NCBI RefSeq assembly: GCF_002310815.1
Contig: NZ_CP011032.1
Location: forward strand, 2,520,001 to 2,584,000
Reading direction: 5' to 3'
Source of the DNA: Pseudoalteromonas tunicata
Lineage (GTDB): Bacteria > Pseudomonadota > Gammaproteobacteria > Enterobacterales > Alteromonadaceae
Length of the DNA stretch: 64,000 bases
Below the pieces are notes generated by a model, which did no database searches, had not been told where the DNA came from, and saw only the letters and a program-made list of their open reading frames with translations. How positions within the stretch are numbered: the first letter of the stretch is position 1; each line of letters starts with the position of its first letter. Below, piece by piece: positions 58,400 to 64,000 of this stretch. The position numbers and the translations under genes were made by a program.

Positions 58400-58753
58400 T
58401 TAAGATGACTCACTAAACTGTGTGATATGCCAAAGCTCACCTGCCGGGCCCCACAAATGCAACACGTTACCCCAAGGCACTATTTCTGGTTCACTGAATT
58501 TAATGCCAAACTCAGTCAAACTTTGTAACGTTTTGTGCACATCTCCAACTGAACTTACCACCAATTGAACCATTAAATTATTAGCTAAACCTTCATGATA
58601 AAAGTTTTGTAATAAAAATGAGCAGTCACCATTTTCAAACTCACAGACTTGAGCTGTTTCAAAGATGATACTAAAACCCATTGCCAGATAAAACGCTTTT
58701 GAAAGCGCAAAATCCTGACTGGGTATAAATACTTTTATATCTTCAACTTGCAC
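58400..58753 (-). CDS. VOC/glyoxalase-fold protein
   Basis: A 117-residue single-domain vicinal oxygen chelate protein. It shows the paired beta-alpha-beta-beta-beta pattern (DIKVFIPSQDFALSKAFYLAMGFSII, then VQLVVSSVGDVHKTLQSL and VLHLWGPAGELWHITQF). Of the usual metal ligands only part is visible (Glu near the end, His in LWHI). Enzymatic reaction unknown; related proteins include bleomycin-binding and lactoylglutathione lyase-like proteins. Confidence 0.82.
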   Translation of the reverse strand: MQVEDIKVFIPSQDFALSKAFYLAMGFSIIFETAQVCEFENGDCSFLLQNFYHEGLANNLMVQLVVSSVGDVHKTLQSLTEFGIKFSEPEIVPWGNVLHLWGPAGELWHITQFSESS

Positions 58754-58819
58754 ATTTATTCCTTATTTTATTTATTACAACTATCAAGATCTCGAACTTT
58801 AGTTGAGGTAGCAAATTGT

Positions 58820-58859
58820 CGATAAAGCAGATTAATTGTTATATTAATCTGCTTTATCG
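58820..58859. other. Perfect 16-bp inverted repeat at the 3' end of the DUF1330-like gene
   Basis: CGATAAAGCAGATTAA (58820-58835) and its exact inverse complement at 58844-58859, loop of 8 bp. The right arm codes for the last residues and stop (DKAD-stop) of the DUF1330-like gene. No T-run follows on the minus strand. Confidence 0.85.
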
Positions 58860-59149
58860 TAACTAGAAATAATAGAGACACTGCCAACGGATGCGATAAA
58901 AAATTGCTCTTTGACGACTAAATATTGAGGATCTGAGAAAAAGCCCTCCATTTGACCTTTATTACTAAAGTTAAGTGTAAAGACCCTATTTATCGCAGCA
59001 TTATCGGGGGAAATTAATACCTCAGAGACTTTAAAGTCATAACCAAAATAACCTTGATAGTCTGCAAGAATAGGCTTCATCGCTGAGCGATATTCTTCAT
59101 ATTTAACATCATCCAGCACATTTAAACCCACTAACATTTCATATGACAT
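58844..59149 (-). CDS. DUF1330-like dimeric alpha/beta-barrel protein
   Basis: About 101 residues. It begins MSYEMLVGLNVLDDVKYEEY and continues MKPILADYQGYFGYDFKVSEVL and NRVFTLNFSNKGQMEGFFSDPQY, the ferredoxin-like fold of DUF1330 proteins. Function unknown. I use the ATG at 59149, preceded by GTGGGA; a longer frame to 59233 has no support. Its last codons form one arm of a 16-bp hairpin. Confidence 0.8.
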   Translation of the reverse strand: MSYEMLVGLNVLDDVKYEEYRSAMKPILADYQGYFGYDFKVSEVLISPDNAAINRVFTLNFSNKGQMEGFFSDPQYLVVKEQFFIASVGSVSIISSYDKAD

Positions 59150-59463
59150 AAAAATCCCACTATTGACATTAAATAAAGCCGGGCAGCAACAATTGTTGTA
59201 CAGTAAATACAAAAGGTATCTTATTGATATCAAGATTATATTTATCTGTTCACTGATTCAACATGATATGTAATAAAAAGGTAAGTGAATGTTCCATGCT
59301 GGCTAAAGAGCACTTTATGGCGATAACTCAACTGCGGTAAAAATCAGCATTACAACTCCTACTCTCCCCTTCTAAAGAAATAAGTAAACTTTTGACTGCT
59401 CAATTTATCAACACATTACTATTTTGAGTATTTGCACTAACCCTCTTGAAATTTAAAAATTTC
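59150..59463. other. Intergenic region upstream of the desaturase operon, no gene seen
   Basis: About 310 bp, AT-rich, with divergent promoters expected. I see no coding frame or RNA gene; the operon's control elements are at its right end. Confidence 0.5.
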
Positions 59464-59473
59464 GACGTACACT
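59446..59473 (+). promoter_or_regulatory. Candidate promoter of the reductase-desaturase operon
   Basis: TTGAAA (59446-59451), 16 bp, TACACT (59468-59473). The first FabR-like operator covers the -10 box. The predicted start near 59480 leaves a leader of about 30 nt. Confidence 0.5.
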
Positions 59474-59481
59474 TGTGCGCT
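59464..59481 (+). promoter_or_regulatory. FabR-like operator 1
   Basis: GACGTACACTTGTGCGCT matches the FabR-type palindrome AGCGTACA-NN-TGTACGCT at 13 of the 16 fixed positions. FabR is the TetR-family repressor of unsaturated fatty acid genes (fabA, fabB). Confidence 0.65.
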
Positions 59482-59489
59482 GAAATTTA

Positions 59490-59507
59490 AGCTAACACTT
59501 GTACGCT
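59490..59507 (+). promoter_or_regulatory. FabR-like operator 2, abutting the start codon
   Basis: AGCTAACACTTGTACGCT has 14 of 16 fixed positions of the same palindrome and ends 4 bp before the reductase ATG. The two sites are 26 bp apart centre to centre and share the core ACACTTGT. Confidence 0.7.
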
Positions 59508-59511
59508 CAAA

Positions 59512-60606
59512 ATGAAATTATTAGAGAAAGTAATCAATAAAGCTGCGCATCTATTGCTGCATACAGAGTCCTTTAAAGGCTATCTTGAGCCTTTGGTACA
59601 ACAATTTAAACCAGCATGGCGTGCTGGATTTTATCGTGCCAAAGTGATTAAAATCATTACGTTACCTGCCAACTGCATAAGTTTAGAGCTTAGACCAGAG
59701 CGGTCATGGCCAAGCCATCAAGCTGGCCAGCATGTTTTGTTAAGCTGTCAATTTAATGGCCGCTTAATGACTCGCACATTTTCCATTTCGTCTTCGCAAG
59801 GCCAAGCTGAACGCGGAAATCACATTAGATTAACCATTAAAACTGCAAAAAATGGCGCGTTTACCAGCCAACTTGCAAACGAGCTTGCTGTAGGTGACTT
59901 TGTAAATCTATCTGAACCTATGGGTGAATTTTTACTGCCTTCGTGTGAACCAAACAGCACAGATGAGTTATTTTTCATTGCCGCAGGTTCTGGGATCACC
60001 CCATTTATGGCTATGTTACATACGCTAGCTGAACGGGATCATATTCGAACGCAAAACATTTACCTGTGTTACTTTGCTAAACAAGGAGAACATTTATTTA
60101 TTGATGAACTCACTGAACTTAAGCGCTTTATTCCACGGTTAAACGTGATGTTTTTAGTACGAAAACAAGGCGACTCTTTAGCAAGTGCACTCAAAAATGT
60201 CATGCCCACAAGCCAAGTGCTTATTTGTGGACCACAGCAGTTTAAACAAGATGTTGACGCTGTACTCAATCACTTTGGTCATCTTAGTTTAAATCGTCAG
60301 GCGGAGTTTTTTCAGACGCCATTAAGTAACGAAAATAATGCAGATATTCAACAAGTAACTGTTTTACGTCATGGTCAAGTTACCGAGTTATTACTAACAG
60401 GTAATGAAAACCTATTAAATGGTTTAGAACAACAAGGTCTGTCGCCAAATTTTGGTTGTCGCATTGGCGTCTGCCATCAATGTCAATGTATTAAAAAATG
60501 CGGCATTGTTAAAAACCTACGGACCGGTGAGCAATCTGATACAGGTGAGCAACTTATTCAGTTATGCATTAGCCAAGCAATTACACCTTTAGAATTGGAA
60601 TTATAA
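59512..60606 (+). CDS. Ferredoxin/flavodoxin reductase with C-terminal 2Fe-2S domain, desaturase partner
   Basis: A 364-residue electron transfer protein. An FNR-type FAD domain (about 40-150, RTFSISSS and the GHHIRLTIK-like segment) is followed by the NAD(P)H domain (about 155-265, FFIAAGSGITPFMAML, LICGPQQF) and a plant-type ferredoxin domain (about 280-364, FGCRIGVCHQCQC with a final Cys in QLCIS). It should feed electrons to the desaturase 3 bp downstream, like the reductase paired with DesB in Pseudomonas. No ribosome site is visible: FabR-like operator 2 occupies that place. Confidence 0.92.
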   Translation: MKLLEKVINKAAHLLLHTESFKGYLEPLVQQFKPAWRAGFYRAKVIKIITLPANCISLELRPERSWPSHQAGQHVLLSCQFNGRLMTRTFSISSSQGQAERGNHIRLTIKTAKNGAFTSQLANELAVGDFVNLSEPMGEFLLPSCEPNSTDELFFIAAGSGITPFMAMLHTLAERDHIRTQNIYLCYFAKQGEHLFIDELTELKRFIPRLNVMFLVRKQGDSLASALKNVMPTSQVLICGPQQFKQDVDAVLNHFGHLSLNRQAEFFQTPLSNENNADIQQVTVLRHGQVTELLLTGNENLLNGLEQQGLSPNFGCRIGVCHQCQCIKKCGIVKNLRTGEQSDTGEQLIQLCISQAITPLELEL

Positions 60607-60609
60607 AAC

Positions 60610-61662
60610 ATGAATACGCCTGATTTTAAAACCCTAGGTGAGCAGTTAGACGCTCTCAAACAAACCACTTTGGCTAAAGTGGGCACTTTAGATGCGATGC
60701 ATATCCGAAAAGTGATCGCTTATCAGCGAATCCTAGAATGGACGGGTCGAATTTTACTGATGCTTGGTTTCTTACAGCCTATTTACTGGGTAATTGGTGT
60801 ACTTAGTCTCGCAATCGCAAAAATCCTCGATAATATGGAAATTGGTCATAACGTAATGCATGGCCAATACGATTGGATGAACGACCCTCATATTAATTCG
60901 CGCCAATTCGAATGGGATATTGCCTGTGATGGTAAAAGTTGGCAGCGTATTCATAATTACGAACACCATACTTATACCAATATTATTGGTAAAGACCGTG
61001 ATTTTGGTTATGGACTGCTGCGTTTATCAAACGATTTTAGATGGCGATTAAAAAATCTTTGGCAGTTTCTTACTTATATTAATTTAAGTTTATTATTCCA
61101 ATGGGGTGTTTCATATCATGAACTTGCAGCCGAGCGAGTGTTTATGGGTAGAAAGAAACAACAGAGAACGTCAAAAATCGACCCAAATGCATTAAAACGT
61201 GCTTTTTTTAGTAAAGGAGCAAAACAGTTATTTAAAGATTACTTACTGTTTCCAGCCTTAGCAGGGCCATTATTTTTATGGGTATTAAGCGGTAATTTAG
61301 TCGCTAATTTATTGCGCAATGTATGGACTTCAACCATTATATTTTGTGGTCATTTTACCAGTGACGTACATACGTTTAACGCTAAAGACTGTGAAAATGA
61401 AAGCCAAGGGCAATGGTACTATCGCCAAGCATTAGGCTCATCAAATATTAAAGGGAATACGTTATTTCACTTATTAACTGGGCATTTAAGTTTTCAAATA
61501 GAGCACCATTTATTTCCTGACTTACCTTCTTCACGGTATCAAGAAGTGGCGCCACAGGTGCAAGCAATATTTAAACAACATGGTATCGCTTATAATACCG
61601 GATCGTTTTTTAGACAATATAGCCAAGTTCTAAAACGCATTATACGATATTCTTTTCCGTAA
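60610..61662 (+). CDS. Membrane fatty acyl desaturase (DesA3/DesB-like)
   Basis: A 350-residue integral membrane di-iron enzyme. The three His boxes are HNVMHGQYDW (about 80), HNYEHHTYTN (about 115) and QIEHHLFPDLP (about 297), with further FCGHFTSDVH. Hydrophobic spans lie near 45-70 and 200-245. It should insert a double bond, probably Delta-9, into acyl-CoA or lipid-bound chains using the upstream reductase. Start follows the reductase stop by 3 bp. Repeat copy 4 and a terminator follow. Confidence 0.93.
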   Translation: MNTPDFKTLGEQLDALKQTTLAKVGTLDAMHIRKVIAYQRILEWTGRILLMLGFLQPIYWVIGVLSLAIAKILDNMEIGHNVMHGQYDWMNDPHINSRQFEWDIACDGKSWQRIHNYEHHTYTNIIGKDRDFGYGLLRLSNDFRWRLKNLWQFLTYINLSLLFQWGVSYHELAAERVFMGRKKQQRTSKIDPNALKRAFFSKGAKQLFKDYLLFPALAGPLFLWVLSGNLVANLLRNVWTSTIIFCGHFTSDVHTFNAKDCENESQGQWYYRQALGSSNIKGNTLFHLLTGHLSFQIEHHLFPDLPSSRYQEVAPQVQAIFKQHGIAYNTGSFFRQYSQVLKRIIRYSFP

Positions 61663-61667
61663 TAGAT

Positions 61668-61814
61668 TAAATAACCTCATGCTGGATAATAAATCAATCT
61701 CAGGCAGTTATCTTCAATGCTAACTGCGCTGGATTAACGTGTAATAGACCAGCCATTGACGCGTCAATCTTCATTATTACCCTTAAAAATCACTAGCCAG
61801 AACTAAGGTTAAAT
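61668..61814. repeat. Dispersed intergenic element, copy 4 (~147 bp)
   Basis: The left end TAAATAACCTCATGCTGGAT and right end TAAGGTTAAATG are imperfect inverted copies. In inverse complement it shares GCGCGTCAAT-like GACGCGTCAAT, CACGTTAATCC and the TAACTGCCTGAGATTGAT block with copy 1, and its gene-proximal end with copies 2 and 3. It begins 5 bp after the desaturase stop. Confidence 0.8.
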
Positions 61815-61820
61815 GAGCAA

Positions 61821-61850
61821 CAAAAAAGGAGCGTTAAGCTCCTTTTTTAT
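61821..61850. terminator. Bidirectional terminator between the desaturase and H-NS-like genes
   Basis: AAAAAAGGAGC/GCTCCTTTTTT with loop GTTAA. Confidence 0.9.
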
Positions 61851-61867
61851 TACTTACAAACTCATTA

Positions 61868-62176
61868 TTAGTTTGCTAAATATTGTTCTAAAAGAACACC
61901 TTCAAATGCTTTTGGACGCTTACCACGACCAGACCACTCAAACGTTTCACCATCACGCGTAATACGATATTTAGCTTGAACTTTAGCGCGTTTATCGGCT
62001 GAGTTATTTTCCACTAAATCATCAAGCGTTAAGCCTTTTTCTTTTAATAATGCTAATACCTCTTGTTTTGCAGTTTCTTGAGCTTGACGCTCATTAAGTG
62101 CAGCTTCGATTAACACTTTTGCTTTTTCTAAATCAGAAAAACTTGCTTCTTTAATAAATGATTTAATGTCTTTCAT
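61868..62176 (-). CDS. H-NS family nucleoid-associated protein
   Basis: A 102-residue protein. The N-terminal helical part (residues 1-55, SFSDLEKAKVLIEAALNERQAQETAK) serves for dimerisation. The C-terminal H-NS-type DNA-binding domain has the AT-hook-like core FEWSGRGKRPKAF (compare the family W-x-G-x-G-x-x-P). Shorter than E. coli H-NS (137), in the size range of truncated H-NS-like proteins. A DNA-bridging or silencing role is inferred. Monocistronic. Confidence 0.88.
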   Translation of the reverse strand: MKDIKSFIKEASFSDLEKAKVLIEAALNERQAQETAKQEVLALLKEKGLTLDDLVENNSADKRAKVQAKYRITRDGETFEWSGRGKRPKAFEGVLLEQYLAN

Positions 62177-62276
62177 ATTAATTTAAACCCAATAAAATAT
62201 TTAAGTAAGTATAAGATAGCCAAAAAATAAATAATAGTGAATTAATCGCTAAAATACTATATTGAAATTAATTCAT

Positions 62277-63638
62277 TTAAAAAAGTATCACAGCTGTCAC
62301 TATATATAAGCAAATTGTAATTAAACCTGCAACAAGAGTATAAGGCAATTGGGTTTTAACATGTTCTAGATGCTCACACCCACTGGCTATTGAGGCCACA
62401 ATCGTACTATCAGAAATAGGTGAAGAATGATCACCAAATACTCCACCACCTAGCACAGCTGCAACCAAAAAAGCAGGCGGTAAGCCAGTTTCGATTGAAA
62501 GCGGCACCGCAATTGGGATTAATATGGCAAACGTCCCCCAAGAGGTACCAGTTGCAAATGCCATAATTCCTGCGGTTATAAACAATAATGGGGCTAAGCC
62601 AATTTGTGCCACTTCAACCGACATTATACCGCTGACATAAGTACCGGTACCAAACGCTTTAACCGCATCACCAAAAGCAAAACTTAACACTAATACAATC
62701 ACTGCGGGTAATAAGTTTTTAATCCCTGTAACGCTATGCTGTACTATTTGTTTAATGTTAAATACTTTATCTAAAAGCAACATCACGCATAATATTAAAA
62801 ATGAGAAAATAACCGCCCACATAACAGCAAATGAGCCACTACCGCGGCGTAAATCACCTTCTCCTGTAATGTAAAGCAATAACAATGTCACGAGCACGAT
62901 TAATACCATAGGCACTAACATATAACGTGCTTTACCATTGGAGATTACCTGCTGTTCACTTGTCTCTACTATTTTAGAGCTGGCATATTTTAGTGGACCA
63001 TACACTTTATTAGTTACCGCAGTATAATAAACCATGATCAATACAATAATCGGATAAAAATTATATGCGATTGTTTCTATTAAGATTCCGACTGTATCTG
63101 TTAATTGATACCCATCAAGTAAACCCAGCACATAAGCGCCCCACCCGTTAATTAAAAATAAAATGCTCACCGGTGAACAAGTTGAATCAATTAAAAATGC
63201 TAGGCGGGCGCGAGATAAACCAAATTTATCAAATAAATTTTGGCTCGCAATTCCTGCGGTAAACATACTTAAATTTGAGTCGGTAAAAATCGAGGTGCCA
63301 ATTAAACTCGGTAACAAACTGGCTTGGCGCTGATTTTTAACTAAATTACGCTCATTGAGAGAACTGATAAACGCATTGACACCCCCTGAATGTTTTATCA
63401 ACATCAATAAGGCACCAATTAATAAACTAAAAATAATAATTCGTTGATTTGATACACCCTGAAATACGCTCAGTAAAACCGAGCCTGATGCCACCACGCC
63501 CTCTATCGGTGCAAAATTCATTTGCATGAGACCGGTTAATAATAAACCAACAGCGAGCGCTTCAATCGCATTTTTTCGCCATATCGCGACCAATATAGCC
63601 ACCAAAGGCGGCACCAGTGTATAAATAGAATCTTGCAT
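62277..63638 (-). CDS. NhaC-family Na+/H+ antiporter
   Basis: A 453-residue inner membrane protein with about 11-12 membrane helices. It shows GVFGDHSSPISDSTIVASIASGCEHLEHVKTQLPY and AFATGTSWGTFAILIPIAVPL, conserved in the NhaC superfamily, and the SLLPSLIGTSIFTDSNLSMFTAGI segment. It probably exchanges sodium or an amino acid/organic acid pair across the membrane; NhaC relatives include malate/lactate antiporters, so the exact substrate is open. Monocistronic. Confidence 0.9.
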   Translation of the reverse strand: MQDSIYTLVPPLVAILVAIWRKNAIEALAVGLLLTGLMQMNFAPIEGVVASGSVLLSVFQGVSNQRIIIFSLLIGALLMLIKHSGGVNAFISSLNERNLVKNQRQASLLPSLIGTSIFTDSNLSMFTAGIASQNLFDKFGLSRARLAFLIDSTCSPVSILFLINGWGAYVLGLLDGYQLTDTVGILIETIAYNFYPIIVLIMVYYTAVTNKVYGPLKYASSKIVETSEQQVISNGKARYMLVPMVLIVLVTLLLLYITGEGDLRRGSGSFAVMWAVIFSFLILCVMLLLDKVFNIKQIVQHSVTGIKNLLPAVIVLVLSFAFGDAVKAFGTGTYVSGIMSVEVAQIGLAPLLFITAGIMAFATGTSWGTFAILIPIAVPLSIETGLPPAFLVAAVLGGGVFGDHSSPISDSTIVASIASGCEHLEHVKTQLPYTLVAGLITICLYIVTAVILF

Positions 63639-63739
63639 TATTATCTCGTTGTTATTTTTGTATTGGCAAACGATACATTTGCTATTTAGACTGACAATTA
63701 TCCCATAATTGATAGGCTGTCAAAACTAAATCAGTTCAA

Positions 63740-64000
63740 TTAGCTGATTGTTTTTAAATAATCACGATAAGATAAGTCCAAGCCAATATTTTCGTTTACC
63801 CAGTCGCAATTATAATAAGTGTTTAAATAGCGCTCGCCACTATCACAAATCAAGGTCACAATTGAGCCAGACTGACCTGCCGCTTGCATGCGTTTAGCGA
63901 CTTCGAGTACTCCAACCATATTAGTGCCCGTTGATGGCCCCACTTTTCGGCCTAATTGCTGCGTTAACCAATGCATGGCTGCAAGGCTTTGTGCGTCTGG
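63740..64000 (-). CDS. Cysteine synthase-like PLP enzyme, C-terminal fragment cut by window edge
   Basis: The last 86 codons of a gene that continues beyond the right edge (the frame stays open to base 64000). GRKVGPSTGTNMVGVLEVAKRM is the phosphate-binding end of the fold, then VTLICDSGERYLNTYYNCDWV, as in O-acetylserine sulfhydrylase/cystathionine beta-synthase-like proteins. The catalytic Lys lies outside the window. The exact reaction cannot be assigned. Confidence 0.85.
   Translation of the reverse strand, partial: PDAQSLAAMHWLTQQLGRKVGPSTGTNMVGVLEVAKRMQAAGQSGSIVTLICDSGERYLNTYYNCDWVNENIGLDLSYRDYLKTIS

Overview
The window looks like chromosomal DNA from a marine gammaproteobacterium of the order Alteromonadales, most likely Pseudoalteromonas or a close relative. 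This rests on AT-rich coding style, gammaproteobacterial gene order, and families I associate with Pseudoalteromonas, Shewanella and Vibrio (DUF3334, TIGR03503, DUF3549/DUF3301, the DUF2310-Syd-QueF block). It is core chromosome: I see no integrase, transposase, phage gene, CRISPR array or plasmid gene.

Layout. 1-8 kb: the C-terminal end of an SMC/condensin-like ATPase, an OmpA-family porin, an orphan Tle1-like (DUF2235) hydrolase, pyrC, and a GAF-GAF-GGDEF-EAL protein. 8-20 kb: tRNA-Ser, nadA, four identical tRNA-Lys genes, cpoB-pal-tolBARQ, a 1-kb gap holding a candidate small RNA, ruvBAC and aspS. 20-32 kb: DUF72, YgjP-like and DUF3334 genes, cmoAB, purMN-DUF3108, yafJ, fadE and a two-gene ABC exporter. 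32-34 kb: 84 perfect tandem copies of an 8-bp unit, then seven tRNA-Asp genes. 34-43.7 kb: TIGR03503-dnaQ opposite rnhA, a persulfide-dioxygenase-like enzyme, yafS, gloB, mltD, yqcA-truC-yqcC and DUF3549-DUF3301. 43.8-44.2 kb: a CsrB-type small RNA on the minus strand. 44.4-50 kb: GNAT, DUF2789, an unknown gene, DUF2310, syd, queF, a periplasmic cyclophilin and a solute-binding protein. 50-64 kb: tamB-tamA, rraB, radD, small enzymes, a reductase-desaturase operon under two FabR-like operators, an H-NS-like protein, an NhaC-type antiporter and a truncated cysteine-synthase-like gene.

How genes work together: Tol-Pal-CpoB (envelope constriction and outer membrane integrity), TamAB (outer membrane assembly and lipid transport), RuvABC (Holliday junctions), CmoAB (wobble uridine modification), PurMN (purines) and the reductase-desaturase pair (membrane unsaturation) are complete units. 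CsrB would sequester CsrA and so tie this locus to global post-transcriptional control.

The most unusual signals are non-coding: (1) the 672-bp perfect octamer array; (2) a family of four 147-208 bp elements with inverted ends, each lying exactly between a stop codon and that gene's terminator, and in three cases containing the stop codon; (3) seven tRNA-Asp genes, each flanked by its own private leader/trailer inverted repeat; (4) the CsrB-like RNA with a GacA/UvrY-like box; (5) a candidate small RNA with its own promoter and terminator between ruvB and tolQ; (6) a radD reading frame with no ATG, GTG or TTG at its homologous start.
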